From Omphiscola glabra (lineage: Eukaryota; Mollusca; Gastropoda; Lymnaeidae): a DNA stretch of 64,000 bases. Of this stretch, positions 1 to 12,044 are shown piece by piece (within the stretch, counting starts at the first letter, position 1; each line of letters begins with the position of its first letter). Below the pieces are notes generated by a model. That model ran no database searches. It saw only the letters and a program-made list of their open reading frames with translations, and was not told the DNA's origin. Both the position numbers and the translations under genes were made by a program. The stretch is from NCBI GenBank assembly GCA_964017045.1, contig OZ024809.1:26838618-26902617 (forward strand), given 5' to 3'.

Positions 1-519
1 TTAATATGATTGGCCCATAACAGAAGTGATGGGTTCCAGTTTTGAGCTTTGTTCTTGAAATGTTTTTGTTTTTACTTCCTACTTTTTAAAAATCTAGATA
101 GCTAAAATTCGGTTCTGCAAATCTTGACCACATACACATCACGCCGCCCCCCCCCCCCCCCCCCCGGGCACTGTTTTACATTTTTAAAAGAAATATCATG
201 CATTTTCTCTCACGTTCCTTACACTTTAAAAAAAAAAAAATGGTTTCTTGTTGTTTTTTTGACACTGGAACTTTTGTTAAATGTTAAACCTTTTTTTTAA
301 AAAACATTACATCCTTAAGATACAATTATGAACGCTTTCACCGAACTCCGCAGTCTTAGTCAATCATTTTCAGACGTCTACGTTAAAAAGCGGAACAAAA
401 TTTTTGGGATTAATTTTCCTTTCGCTTAAAACGCATCATTTGTCGAATTCGCCCAAGTTTCGCTTACGTCTTCCCTACATTGAACTCAGGTCAAAGCGGG
501 ATGAGTAAATGACTGCGTT
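1..519. other. Non-coding leader of the window
   Basis: AT-rich sequence with a run of about 20 C at 146-165 and A/T runs. No gene, RNA or transposon end is recognised. Confidence 0.6.
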
Positions 520-973
520 GTGTTGTAGTTGTGTTGTAGTTGTGTTGTAGTTGTGTTGTAGTTGTGTTGTAGTTGTGTTGTAGTTGTGTTGAAGTTGTGT
601 TGAAGTTGTAGTTGTGTTGTAGTTGTGTTGTAGTTGTGTTGTAGCTGTGTTGTAGTTGTGTTGTAGTTGTGTTGTAGTTGTGTTGTAGCTGTGTTGTAGC
701 TGTGTTGTAGTTGTGTTGTAGCTGTGTTGTAGCTGTGTTGTAGCTGTGTTGTAGTTGTTTTGTAGTTGTGTTGTAGTTGTGTTGTAGCTGTGTTGTAGTT
801 GTGTTGTAGCTGTGTTGTAGTTGTGTTGAAGCTGTGTTGTAGCTGTGTTGTAGCTTTGTTGTAGCTGTGTTGTAGCTGTGTTGTAGTTGTGATGTTGCTG
901 TGTTGTAGTTGTGTTGTAGCTGTGTTGTAGCTGTGTTGTAGTTGTGTTGTAGTTGTGTTGTAGCTGTGTTGTA
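520..973. repeat. 11-bp minisatellite, about 41 copies
   Basis: The unit is GTGTTGTAGTT with a common GTGTTGTAGCT variant. Three units make 33 bp, so long open frames (QLQHNYNTTTT-like) appear on the minus strand; these are by-products, not proteins. Confidence 0.97.
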
Positions 974-1807
974 CACCGTGTTTAGCTGTGAAGCCCACTG
1001 CATGTTCTCACAGCAGTGTTGTGTTAGGTCAGCATAGCTGATACTGATGCATGGCATTCATTTTTATATTCTTGAAACTGTTTCAGTGTGTTGGGAAGGG
1101 GGGGGGGGAGAAGAAACCCGAGGAGGCAGTGTTTACACATTTTGTGACGTGTGACATACACAGCTGTGTAACATGAACACATGTGTAACATTTACAAACA
1201 TGTACCATTTACATTCACAACTATATATAAAATGTACACATTTAATGCATGTGTCGCCGTTGCCTGATTTATCATAGTTTGAAAAGAAAATGCCTCAATA
1301 TTTATGACGTCTTTTCGCCTCCACGTTTAGTGAAATGAAACTTAAAACAAACAAAAAAGTTAACTTGGAAGCTGAAAAAACTAACCTTTTTGCTCACCCC
1401 ACCCATCGCACAAACCTTAACTCCTCCCCACTGAGTGGAAAAAAACAGAACCGACGAGTCTGTCACTAATGAAGCGATAAAAACAGTTTAACACCATAGG
1501 CCCCTCTCTTCCTCCTTTTTTGTAAATGGAGCTCAACAAATTTTAGCGAGTTGGAGATTTTCATTCATGAACTATTTGCTTTTTTTTTTTTTTTTTTTAA
1601 AGAATATATATTTTTTCAAATTAAATCTGATTCGTCATTTGATTTGGCACACACACGCCATTATGACCTATTGTTCACCCCCATCCTACCTCCCACCCCA
1701 AATCGTCACAAAATTGTAATTTTCTTGAAAGTTGGATAACATCAAAATGCTGGTTATTTTTTTATGCTGGGGTTTGCTTGATTCTGTCCCCATAGTAAAA
1801 CTCAATG
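974..1807. other. Gene-free unique sequence
   Basis: AT-rich, with a G run near 1099 and a T run near 1580. The only open frame (1551-1739) is made of homopolymer-rich sequence. Nothing else is recognised. Confidence 0.5.
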
Positions 1808-1815
1808 ACGTAGAG

Positions 1816-2895
1816 CAAGGGAATGTGCAAACCACGGCCCGCGGGCCACACGCATCCCGCTGAAAGTTTTAATCTGGCCCGCAAGACCCTCCGGTAACTG
1901 GATCAACGTGTAAAAAGTTGATATATTTAAGAATTAACCGTAATTGGGATACCAACAGCAAATTAAAACAATTATCCGACTCCTATTTTCGAACTGACCT
2001 CGTATGGAATTTTCGAAGCTTGTTTTCATTGACTTATGTTAAACGAAGACACTTTATTCTCTAGACTGATCTAGACACTTTATACTCTAGACTGATCTGT
2101 AAACTTTATTCTCTCGACTGATCTGGACACTTTATTCTCTAGACTGATCTAGACACTTTATTCTCTAGAATGATCTAGATACTTTATACTCTAGACTGAC
2201 CTAGACACTTTATTCTCTAGACTGATCTAGACACTTTATTCTCTAGACTGACCTAGACACTTTATTCTCTAGACTGACCTAGACACTTTATTCTCTAGAC
2301 TGACCTAGACACTTTATTCTCTAGACTGATCTAGACACGTTATACTCTAGACTGACCTAGACACTTTATTCTCTAGACTGACCTAGACACTTTATTCTCT
2401 AGACTGATATAAAGGAAAAATAAAGTTATCATAAATGAAGGACTGCGTTCAAGCTGCGATAAAATGGAAGACACATTTATTCAGCTTCTGGGCACTGTAT
2501 CATCTTATGGAATTAATCAAATACCCTCCTACTAATATTTCTTAATTTCTCTGTATTTTCTTATTCCTTATATTTTACGTATCCCTAAATATTTGTTCCG
2601 TTAAGGTCCTGGACATTATTTTTAACAGTACCAACATATATATTCTTTCACTTCCGTAATCTTGGTTTTGTAAAATCCTACTCCCTGCAACAACAGAGGA
2701 GGTGTTTAAAGTTGAAATTACTGTGCTCTGTTTTTGGTCATAGTTTCATTTGTCCTGTTTCCCACATCTTATTGTCCTGTCTTTTGATTCAATACTCTAC
2801 ATACTTTGTGGTACTATCAAATTATCACTGGGCCCGACATACAAAAAAACTAATTTCCATGCATCCCACTGCACAAAAATAGTTTGCTATCCCTG
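1816..2895. mobile_element. hAT-type non-autonomous transposon, 1080 bp, with internal minisatellite
   Basis: Perfect 8-bp target duplications ACGTAGAG (1808-1815 and 2896-2903) flank the element. The ends are imperfect inverted repeats (CAAGGGAATGTGCAAACCA at the left; the right end reads CAGGGATAGCAAACTA inverted). The 5' part has the GGCCCGCGGGCC motif typical of Charlie-like hAT elements. No transposase frame remains. A 26-bp array occupies 2048-2409 inside it. Confidence 0.85.
2048..2409. repeat. 26-bp minisatellite inside the hAT element, about 14 copies
   Basis: The unit contains CTAGACTGATCTAGACACTT. It is rich in the palindrome CTAGA and varies at a few positions (ATCT/ACCT, TATTCT/TATACT). 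It lies wholly within the 1816-2895 transposon, so it arose in the element or its master copy. Confidence 0.95.
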
Positions 2896-3147
2896 ACGTA
2901 GAGACTATATATATTTTTTTATCTTTCTTACAATTTGGAAGTGAGTATATGGCACCGATATCTGATTTTAATTACGTGCGTGAGTAGAACGGAATCGACT
3001 GTGACCCGAATCACCCTGACCGTGACCCCACACGTAAAGCGTACGACCACGCGGCTGCCGGCTCTCCGATTCTCTCAAGGGGCAACGACTGCAGATCGAT
3101 ACACGCCAACGACGTTAGGAGGCCTTGGTTGAAAACACGCTTCCTGG

Positions 3148-3303
3148 AATGGATTTCTCAGCCGATGTTGTGTCCGAGATCGGTGCCGGCACTTTCGTGT
3201 CAAACATGTCGATACGGCCTTGTTCTACTTGTTGTGTTGATTGTAGTATTTTACTATTTGAAATACAGCTATACGACCAATGCCACTTACTAAATACTAA
3301 GTA
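3148..3303 (+). other. Short GC-richer open stretch, possible exon, unresolved
   Basis: After a GC-richer segment from about 2985, an ATG at 3148 opens a frame of about 51 codons starting MDFSADVVSEIGAGTFVSNM. The minus strand is open too. No convincing splice sites or homology are seen, so this is a place to look in RNA data rather than a gene call. Confidence 0.12.
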
Positions 3304-3330
3304 GTAACAATAATAAAAAATAATAAAACG

Positions 3331-3569
3331 CAACAAATGTCATACAACAAATTTCATACAACAAATGTCATACAACAAATGTCATGCAACAAATGTCATG
3401 CAACAAATGTCATACAACAAATGTCATGCAACAAATGTCATGCAACAAATGTCATACAACAAATTTCATGCAACAAATGTCATGCAACAAATGTCATACA
3501 ACAAATGTCATACAACAAATGTCATACAACAAATGTCATACAACAAATGTATGCAACAAATGTCATACA
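3331..3569. repeat. 14-bp minisatellite, about 17 copies
   Basis: The unit is CAACAAATGTCATA or CAACAAATGTCATG. It yields spurious MSYNKCHATN-type frames in all plus-strand phases. Confidence 0.97.
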
Positions 3570-4685
3570 TTTGTAATACAACTATTCGAAGTGCGTGATG
3601 TTTTACGGCTATATTGTTTAGTTTTAAAACACTCATTAATCATTATTCCTTTTCCGAACTCTCTCAATGAAACAGGCTGCGAAACTTAATCCAGCAAACG
3701 GCTGACAGTAGAGCTCAAACCACATAGATACATTGATGACAAAGGTGGTAGTGCGAACGCACGTCGGAGCGTTCAATATTTTGTTTACGCACTTACTTGC
3801 GCGTGGACCAGCAGATGCGTGGAGTTATTTCCGTCTGCCGACCATTTGACTGAAGGGAAAAGAAAGGTCTATTTCCTGTCAATAATATGGCGTCAATACA
3901 AAATGAGCATTCTTGAAGCAACCAGTCCAAGGGTCGGTGTTCGTGTAACCACAGCTGGTGTTCGTTGAATCAGCGGTTCTCACTCTTCTGATAATTCGTT
4001 TGAATCCTGCTCGGAATTAAAGGACTCATACGTTCAAAATACTTTCACGCGGTTTTAGCATTGTCCATTGTCAATCTTACAAATGCAACATTTAGTTGGC
4101 GGTAAGTCTTTAGAACCAAAGTCTAATTACTCAAATAGTGGCTATTAACCTTTTAGCAAAGCCTCTTGATTTCAAAATCACCCCCACAATAAAAGAATGC
4201 TAATATAATACATATGAACCTGATTTTCCTGCGTCTTCTCACTGGCTCCGGCACCTCTAAAAAGTGTGAGGGCTCCCCTGGTTAAGAACCATTGTTCTAA
4301 AATGTTTAATTAAAAAACAAACTTCATGAAGTGATTAATAAACTTTTTTTTTCTTTCTTCGCTAAACTCGGACACTTTCTTGTGGTGATATTTTTCTCAG
4401 ACTTTTCGAGTTGTGGTGTAAATAAATGTTGAGAATCCCTGGTCTAGATTCCCAGTTAACTGGTCGTCGTAATAAACGTGCCAAAAACAACCAAACGTTG
4501 CCCACTAATGAGAGTAATTACGCAAAGGCTGATCACGTGGGCAGTGCTCATTGGTCATCATTACCGGTCTCTTGTTCGACATTCTGCCAATTTGTTACTT
4601 TTTCCCCGAACTTTGTCGGCACCACGTTTTCCCCCATCCCCTTTGAAAAAATACACCAGAAACCCCTCTCTCGCCCCATTCCTAA
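3570..4685. other. Gene-free sequence with two possible hAT ends
   Basis: Mostly unique. GGTTAAGAACCATTG at about 4280-4294 and GTTGAGAATCCCTG at about 4427-4440 look like single 3' ends of hAT elements, and CAGCGGTTCTCACTC near 3971 like a 5' end, but no target duplications pair them. Confidence 0.35.
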
Positions 4686-4693
4686 CTCTAGAC

Positions 4694-4889
4694 CGGTGGT
4701 TCTCAACCTTCCTTATGCCGCTACCCTTTAATACAGTTCCTCATGTTGTGGCGATCCCCAGCCACATAATTATTTTCGTTGCTACTTCATAACTGTAGAT
4801 CATATGTGTTTTCCGAAGGTCTTAGGCGACCCCCGGGAAAAGGTCGTTCGACCCCAAAGGGGTCGCGACCCACAGGTTGAGAACCGCTG
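4694..4889 (+). mobile_element. SPIN-like hAT MITE, complete, 196 bp
   Basis: Perfect 8-bp target duplications CTCTAGAC (4686-4693 and 4890-4897). Termini are GGTTCTCAACC inverted repeats ending in CGG/CCGCTG, and the interior carries the diagnostic GGTCGCGACCCACAGG and GCGACCCCCGGG blocks. It matches the short SPIN (SPace INvader) elements as I remember them; it cannot encode a transposase. Confidence 0.85.
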
Positions 4890-5258
4890 CTCTAGACTGT
4901 CTGGAATTCCATTCAGAAACGCATGTTTGTTTTTGCCATTTCACTCTGCTTGAAATCCGTGGCAATATTTTGTTGATAACTCCAGCAGTTCACCATGAGA
5001 AACAACTCATTGACCAAAAGTGCATCTGTCCATAATGAACCACTCTTCTGCCCATGCTCGCTTTCTCGTTGTCCTCCTCGAGGATTGGAAATATGTAGAG
5101 GTTTGTGTTTATGCTCATCAAGAATATGTTATCAGCTTGGTTAAGTGCCAACCGGGGCGTTAAAAGAACTTTGCCGCCCCCTTTCCACGCAAAAAAATCT
5201 GCACAAATTTCACCCCTCTGTATAAAGGGGGAAAAAATTTGTGTGATTTTTAGTAATG

Positions 5259-5333
5259 TAATATCTCTTCTGGGTCTCAATACTTTTATGTTTCTAGATA
5301 TGTAATATCTCTTCTGGGTCTCAATACTTGTTC
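5259..5333. repeat. Direct repeat of about 40 bp, two copies
   Basis: TGTAATATCTCTTCTGGGTC followed by TCAATACTT occurs twice, just before the LINE tail at 5334. It may be a local duplication associated with the insertion site. Confidence 0.6.
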
Positions 5334-5668
5334 TTATTATTATTATATGTTGTCTTATATAGCGCGGTACGCCAGCCTAGGCTGTACATAAAAATATTAG
5401 CCAAAGAAACATAATCGTAAAGATAAAATAAAATACATTTATAGAATAAAGAACAGCTGCATAGAGACAAAACAAAAACAAATGCATATTCACCCCAGCC
5501 ACCCCAGAAAACATGTGAAGCCATTGACGTCGGCCAGCAGCAGCGTTTATTGGTCAGATTTGTTGAATCAGTCGGGGTAATAGAGTTTAAAGAGATGTGT
5601 TTTGAGTGCAGTTTTGAAGGCCTGTGTGGTTGGTATATTGCGGATGTGTAGTGGAAGAGAATTCCACT
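5334..5668 (-). mobile_element. Third LINE 3' end, shortest copy
   Basis: Same family. The 3' hairpin is partly deleted here (GCCAGCCTAGGCTGTAC), and only the last 25 or so codons of the polyprotein remain before truncation at about 5668. Confidence 0.75.
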
Positions 5669-5785
5669 TGTAAATTTCTAGAAATATAACAACCCTTCCA
5701 AGAAGTCCTAATAATTGTGTGATTTTAGAAATGTTACACTAAATCTCTCTCCCGCCTAAATACGTTTTTTATTCTATACTTAGAA

Positions 5786-5915
5786 ATGTCGCACTGTGGT
5801 CGGGTCGCTTTTGTTGAAGTGCTACTAGAACTAAGTAGGAACAATGGGAAGCACAGTGGTCGGGTTGCTATTGATGAAGTGCTACTAGAACTAAGTAGGA
5901 ACAATGGGGAACACG
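5786..5915. repeat. 60-bp direct repeat, two copies
   Basis: Two units with TGCTACTAGAACTAAGTAGG, 60 bp apart. Because 60 is divisible by three, an 81-codon frame (5786-6031) reads through both with an EVLLELSRNNG repeat. No gene is recognised. Confidence 0.8.
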
Positions 5916-6033
5916 TGCCTAGACAGGTTATCTATTATGTAGGTCGTCATTACTTTCATTGTAATATGCTTGAAGCATTGACACTGTGGGAGCACAAGAA
6001 GAGGATTCGCTTGGAAAACCAAGAAGGATAGGA

Positions 6034-6273
6034 TGTGGGTCTGATGGGGGAGAAGTGGGTTTGTGGTAGGTCTGATGGGGGAGATGTGGTGCTGTGGTAG
6101 GTCTGACGGGGGAGATGTGGTAGGTTTCATGGGGGATATGTGGTGCTGTGGTAGGTCTGATGGGGGAGATGTGGTGCTGTGGTAGGTCTGATGGGGAGAT
6201 GTGGTTATGTAGTAGGTTTCATGGGAGATATGTGGTGCTGTGGTAGGTCTGACGGGGGAGATATGCTGTGGTA
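6034..6273. repeat. About 31-bp minisatellite, 7-8 copies
   Basis: The unit contains GGTCTGATGGGGGAGATGTG, with GGTGCTGTGGTA spacers of variable length. Purine/G-rich on the plus strand. Confidence 0.9.
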
Positions 6274-6897
6274 TTGCTTTGTTTATTATTCCTCTTGATG
6301 GAAACTAAGATAGATCTGAAAACCTGAAATGTTTTTTAAGTTGTTTTTTTTTAAATTGATAAATAGTACACATAGTGGTGACTGGTGAAGGGAGACAGGA
6401 AGAAACATATTACAGGACGATGCAGAGAAATAGAACACCTCTTAACTACTCGTTTGGCTGTCAAGTGTGTACCGCCAACACTTGTTGATGGTTGCCTATT
6501 TTTAGACTCCATGTCTACGTCCGAGGAAGCTTGTTCATCGCCATTACGGAACACGGTCCGAAGTCTCTCCGTCTCTCCCCTCCCCCCTTTTTTTTCTCTC
6601 CCTGTATCCCCCAAGTTAAATAAACAAAATCAGCTGACTATTAGCACATCAACAGGAAATGTTATTTCGCCCATTTAGGTTGTCAAGAAAATCCCAAAGG
6701 TTTTAACTTTGATCAGAAGATGAAATGAAGTGTCCGACCCCTTCCACTAGTCCGGTGTTGGTGTTGCGTTTATTATTGGGTTTGTATTTTACAACGATTC
6801 GAAGGAGTTGTGTCTTTCTTTAGTCAGTAGGGCGATTGTTTCTCTAAGTTGGGAGAGGGGGTGGATCAGGATTTCCAAAACTTATTTTAATAACTTG

Positions 6898-7043
6898 AGG
6901 TTTGGAGCCATAGAGATCTGTGACAAGTGCCTTAGGTTTGGAGCCATAGAGATCTGCTGACAAGTACTGTAGGTTTGAAGCCAAAGTGATCTGCTGACAA
7001 GTACCGTAGGTTTGGAGCCATAGAGATCTGTGACAAGTACCGT
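6898..7043. repeat. 37-bp minisatellite, 4 copies
   Basis: The unit contains GGTTTGGAGCCATAGAGATC then TGACAAGTACCGTA. The third copy is the most diverged. Confidence 0.92.
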
Positions 7044-7320
7044 CTATAGATGTCCTGTTTTACACTTTTCTCAATACATTAGTATGAATAGTATTCGTTT
7101 AAAAAATTTTGTGTGTGTTTTCCCATTTCCAACCCCAAACTACTGACCCCCCCCCCACACACACACACATACCGCATGTGATAATTGCCTCAATCTCCTG
7201 CCTCCATTGACTTTGACTTAACGTGGCCCGTATCCCGTCTCTAGTATTACTTGCTGGTAACATAAATAATTGACCATCGCTGTGACTGAATGATAGATGG
7301 ATGTCTAATTCAATGATGCT

Positions 7321-7424
7321 CCTTATAATTATGTGTTTTCCTATGGTCCTTATGCAACCCCTGTGTAAGGGTCAGGGTCGTTCGGCTCTAAAAGGTGTCG
7401 CGACCCACAGGTTGATGTCCGCTG
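7321..7424 (+). mobile_element. Decayed, 5'-truncated SPIN-like fragment
   Basis: ATGTGTTTTCC, a CTTA-GCAACCCC relic and GTCGCGACCCACAGGTTGA are preserved, and the terminal repeat is eroded (GATGTCCGCTG). Only the right half remains and no target duplication can be assigned. Confidence 0.65.
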
Positions 7425-7920
7425 ATGTAGCCAAATCCCACTACTTTAACTAGTAAGGAATAGAAACATGGTTTTAAAACGCTGTTAATTATTAACGTTT
7501 TTATATGCCAGTTTTTTTGTTTGTTTTTTTAAAATGGTATTTGTAAATAGTTCAAAGAAGTGATATGGTGTTGTCTGGCTGGTCAGTGAGATAGTTGAAT
7601 TGTCATGACTGCTGTGTGGAAGAGGCTTGGTCTTAACAAGCAGATGTTGTCTCGTTGTAAGCAAATTCTCACGGTCACCTCGACCCCATTCTGACTAGAG
7701 AAGAGAAGAATGAAGTGTGTGGGGGGTGTGTTTAAAGTGTGTGTGTGTGGCGGGGGGAGTGTTATCTCGTGGGTGGGAGGTCAGGGGTTGGCTGTATTGA
7801 AACATGGGATATGAACGGAGGGAAGGTGGAGAATACATTTTTATTCAGTTTAACCCCATCCCCTCCCCAAACCTTCTTCTTTATTGTTTTACCTTTCTTT
7901 TTGTGTAAATTTAATTTTGA
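7425..7920. other. Gene-free unique sequence
   Basis: No gene, element end or tandem array is recognised before the array at 7921. The short open frame at 7739-7924 is G/T-rich and has no coding character. Confidence 0.5.
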
Positions 7921-8181
7921 CTAGGTCTCTGTGAGTAGGTCTCTGGGTGTAGGGCTCTGGGTGTAGGTCTCTGGGTGTAGGTCTCTAGGTGTAGGTCTCT
8001 GGGTGTAGGGCTCTGGGTGTAGATCTCTGGTGTAGGGCTCTGGGTGTAGGGCTCTGGGTGTAGGGCTCTGGGTGTAAGGCTCTGGGTGTAGGTCTCTGGG
8101 TGTAGGTCTCTGATGTAGGGCTCTGGTGTAAGTCTCTGGGTGTAGGGCTCTGGGTGTAGGGCTCTGGGAGTAGGTCTCTGG
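7921..8181. repeat. 14-bp minisatellite, about 19 copies
   Basis: The unit is GGTGTAGGTCTCTG with a GGGCTCTG variant; some units lose one base. Confidence 0.95.
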
Positions 8182-8393
8182 GGCTGGGAGGTGAAAGGAT
8201 TGGATTAGATCTGGTATGAGTTAAAAATACTTGGAACAGAGCATGGTCGACCGTGGGTACAGAATAAGGTGGAACTCCTTTTCATTTAAATGTTCATGTT
8301 CTTGGACTTTAATATGTTACATTTAGGGGTTGTTTTTTTCAGTGTACCCTTAAGTTATCTAGTGAGTTAGACTTTCTTGAATAGAATTTATTA

Positions 8394-8467
8394 TTTGACA
8401 TCACTTCCAGAGTATAGATCACTCACTCCTTTTGACATCACTGCCAGAGTATAGATCACCCACTCCT
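8394..8467. repeat. 37-bp direct repeat, two copies
   Basis: Two adjacent units starting TTTGACATCACT, differing at three positions. This is the smallest stage of the tandem amplification seen throughout the window. Confidence 0.9.
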
Positions 8468-9602
8468 TTTGCCAGGCACATTCGGATGTGTCAAGTGTCG
8501 AGCAATCGTGTACTCAGATTGGGAACAACTGCAACAACAATTATGGTACGTGGTCACACCCAAAGAACAAGGCATGACTTTCTCTCCCATTAAGGCCTGC
8601 TAGCTCTAGTAGAAGAAAAAACAACAGCTAATGTAATGCAATCTTGTGGGCTGTAAGGACCAGCACATGTCAACTCATGGGGAATAAAGCTTTTTTCGTC
8701 TTTGAAGGGGGCTGGCAACATTTGGTTTTAGGCCATGTTAGGGGTACATGTGTAGATAATGAGTCGCGGCGGTTCTTATTTTGTTAGGATAAGGCTCTGA
8801 GTAATAGCGTGAGATTCGAAGTAGGGCTGGGCTGGGTATCTGCCCGGGTGCCCGGAAACACGTACCATTGGCACATCGGGGTCATTTTTATTAACAATGA
8901 ATTAATTAATCTTTCATTTCAGTTGCTGACTGGCTGATGTGTGTGTGTTCTGTCATAGAACTCGCTTTAGCACTCATTTAACTGAAAGAAGACTAGGGTG
9001 GTAACGCCATGATGATATCAATATTCATTATAATAATATGCTGACGTTGGGATTCAGAAGAGAGAGAAAAATGAGTACCCCCGGGTTATGATTATATTAC
9101 ATGTATTAAGCAATTCGTTTTTTTTTATACTTTAACTTTGATACCTTCGTGATCGCTACTGGTTCTGTGCATGCACTTTTCACTTAGTGGAATACAATAT
9201 AGAAAATGGGGAGATAACTGACACCTTGACTCGAACTAGCCGGGTATTGTCTCAACGTACCCGGACCGGAAGTATGAAACTGTACCAGGCTCAGTCCTAA
9301 TTTGAAGCGTCTGAGAATGAATGATTTATTTTTTATTTACCATGACATTTCCATTTTTGTCGAGCATGTAATAATTCAGAATGGTGTTCAATGGACACAA
9401 TGTAAGTTTATTATGCGCCTTCATACTCTAATTATTATGAATTGCTTGTTTTTTCCTCTGCACCTATTGTGTGGGTGCCACTGAAAGATTAAGTATTGTT
9501 GAACACGAAACTCATAAAGTATAGAACATAAAAAAATGGAAACCTCTGACAGTCTTACAATTGTGAGCCTATCCTAATATCATTAGGATACCACTAGACG
9601 TT
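8468..9602. other. Gene-free sequence
   Basis: Unique, moderately AT-rich. CTGGGTATCTGCCCGGGTGC near 8830 and CGGGTATTGTCTCAACGTAC near 9241 might be the ends of an old transposon, but they do not pair convincingly. Confidence 0.4.
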
Positions 9603-9970
9603 GGGTGCTGGGTGGCCGAGTGGTCTAAACTGAGCAAATCTCAAGTTGATGGTCTGGAGTTCAATCCCCACCAAAGCCCAGCCAAGCAAACACACCACCA
9701 GCAGCCCGGGTGGATGGGACTCGTTAACCTTGGACGGCAACTCATCTAAGAGAAGGAAACTCTGAATTCAAACCCGGCGATGGAGTCCCGATAGGCGGAT
9801 AACATTGATACAATGAAACACTCCGGCAACTCCCGGGTGGATGGGACTCGTTAACCTTGGACGGCAACTCATCTAAGAGAAGGCAAACTTTGAATTCAAA
9901 CCCAGGAGATGGCCTAACTGGCAGCAGTGATGCCTCTCGAACATCGAACCTTGTAACGCGCTTCGAGATC
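9603..9970 (+). mobile_element. tRNA-Leu-derived SINE with internal duplication
   Basis: The head is tRNA-like: an A box TGGCCGAGTGG and a B box GAGTTCAATCC spaced as in a leucine tRNA. The body has CCCGGGTGGATGGGACTCG at 9705 and again at 9832, so about 80 bp (9705-9784 and 9832-9912) is duplicated with an offset of 127. The 3' end is degenerate. Confidence 0.75.
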
Positions 9971-10766
9971 TTCATTAATGTTTACTCGTGTCTTAGATAT
10001 AAGGCACACCCCCTCCCTCCCACACATAAAAAAAAACACACTTACTATCAACGTTATCGAGGATGGGGGGGGGGGGGCCAATCACATCACAAAATACATA
10101 TACAAGTCAAGTTGCTAAATATAGCGAAAATAAATCAGTGTCCTACCCCCTTGGCAACAGTTGGTTAATTCTATTTCCCGCTCATGTCGTCCTCACTGCA
10201 CTGTCGTGACACGGCGGGGCCGAGTTTCTGTCTCGGTCTGCTATAAATAGATGTTTTTGTTTTAATGACAATACTATTTTTAAAAACTGGATCACAAGGG
10301 TTACGTGGTCCCTGCGTCAGTTCCTTGTCCAATATTCCATCGGTATCACAGTAGATGTATCCTTTAGACACCCGCCCCCCCCCCCACACACACACACTTT
10401 TTGTATGGCACATATGTTTAATTTATGTTTGAAAGGGACAACTTTGACTCGAGTGATCAAATTAATTAGACTTGGGGCTTTTCTTTTGTAAATGTAGGAC
10501 CTAGAGCCAGCAAAGTGATGTCTTCAACTTCAACTACAGTGAATAGTTGTTAATAGACCTGCGTGTACAGCAGTATAAACAATCATTTTGACCGTACAGA
10601 TGATTGGTTTAGAATGTGTATTGCTGACATCCAGACATTTGCATAAGTGTACGTTTTAGTGAGTGCTTTGTGGCGTTAAGCCTAATTAAACCTCCAAGAT
10701 TGTTCAATATTTGAGGCTGCATGCTTTGTTGGGATGGAAGTTAGAAACATCATACTGATATTCTGG
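9971..10766. other. Gene-free sequence with G and CA tracts
   Basis: It contains a G run near 10065 and a C run plus CA repeat at 10375-10397. No gene is recognised. Confidence 0.5.
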
Positions 10767-11240
10767 ATTGACATTGTCTTTCTGATTGACATTGTCTTTC
10801 TGATTGACATTGTCTTTCTGATTGACATTGTCTTTCTGATTGACATTGTACTTCTGATTGACATTGTCTTTCTGATTGACATTGTCTTTCTGATTGACAT
10901 TCTCTTTCTGATTGACATTGTCTTTCTGATTGGCATTCTCTTTCTGATTGACATTGTCTTTCTGATTGGCATTCTCTTTCTGATTGACATTCTCTTTCTG
11001 ATTGACATTCTCTTTCTGATTTACATTCTCTTTCTGATTTACATTCTCTTTCTGATTGACATTCTCTTTCTGATTGACATTCTCTTTCTGATTGACATTC
11101 TCTTTCTGATTGACATTCTCTTTCTGATTGACATTCTCTTTCTGATTGACATTGTCTTTCTGATTGACATTCTCTTTCCGATTGACATTCTCTTTCTGAT
11201 TGACATTGTCTTTCTGATTGGCATTCTCTTTCTGATTGGC
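10767..11240. repeat. 18-bp minisatellite, about 26 copies
   Basis: The unit is ATTGACATTGTCTTTCTG or ATTGACATTCTCTTTCTG. GTC units cluster at the left and CTC units at the right, so amplification went outward in blocks. The open frames (IDIVFL repeats on plus, MSIRKR on minus) are artefacts of the 18-bp period. Confidence 0.97.
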
Positions 11241-12044
11241 TCGTATTGTAAATTAAAGCTACATTACATTAAATCTATTTTTTTTTTAAAATCTATTTTA
11301 AAATGTACACTTTTTTACGCTTTTATTTGGTTAAATGTACATTTTTCAGCCTTAAAGAGAATTCGCCATTGCATTTTGGCAACTCATTGAATCTGTTATC
11401 TACAATTTACCAGGATTTAATGCTGGCTATACAATTTTGAAAATTTTGCTCGGTTTCGTCAGTACCGATACTAATTTGATGACAAAATAATTTTTAAATA
11501 CTTGTTAGCGGGAAAACCCGATGAGATCTCGTGCAGAACTACGGGGAAGTTAATCTCGTCCTGTGTATAATCGGTGCACCCTTTCACGCATGCACTTGCT
11601 CAAATCATTAAGCTTAGACCGTGGTATTTCTGTGGATACATGTCAGCCTGGGGGAATTTTCCCTCGCCCACCCACCGATTGGTCCCCATCCTCCTGTGGT
11701 TGTTAACTTTGGTTTTAGGAAAGAAACAAACACCACAGAAATATGATGACTTCCCGTTTTCACTCTCCAGAGGGTTATAACATGTAGGTGGCGGGAACAA
11801 CGTGTGTTCACTCGTTACGAAGTCCTTCAGTGGTCGGTTGTTTTCTTGTTGTTGGCTCGTCTCTTTGACTGTAGTGAATCCGTATTCAATGTGATGTGAT
11901 AATGATTCTGTTCATTTCAAGTTTGTTATGTGTTACATAAAGTAAATTGTTGAGTTGAAAGTTCAAATTCCTTTATAACGTGGGTGTTTTATTATTGTAT
12001 TTGTTTCTTTTTTTTTTTAAAGTAAAATTACATTATTTTTTTTT
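11241..12044. other. Gene-free unique sequence
   Basis: AT-rich with T runs near 12008 and 12036. Short overlapping open frames at 11574-11811 on both strands show no coding signature. Confidence 0.5.

Noticed and set aside
3331..3569. CRISPR-like repeat array
   Set aside because: Units are strictly head-to-tail with no unique spacers, in a eukaryotic context. The same applies to every other array here.
3971..4294. Complete hAT element between CAGCGGTTCTCACTC and GGTTAAGAACCATTG
   Set aside because: The flanking 8-mers do not match and the termini differ too much to pair with confidence.
8822..9270. Transposon with GGGTATC / GGTATTG ends
   Set aside because: The motifs are too dissimilar and no target duplication was found.
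9603..9680. Functional tRNA-Leu gene
   Set aside because: The acceptor and variable arms do not form a complete cloverleaf, and the unit continues into a repeated SINE body also found at 50093.
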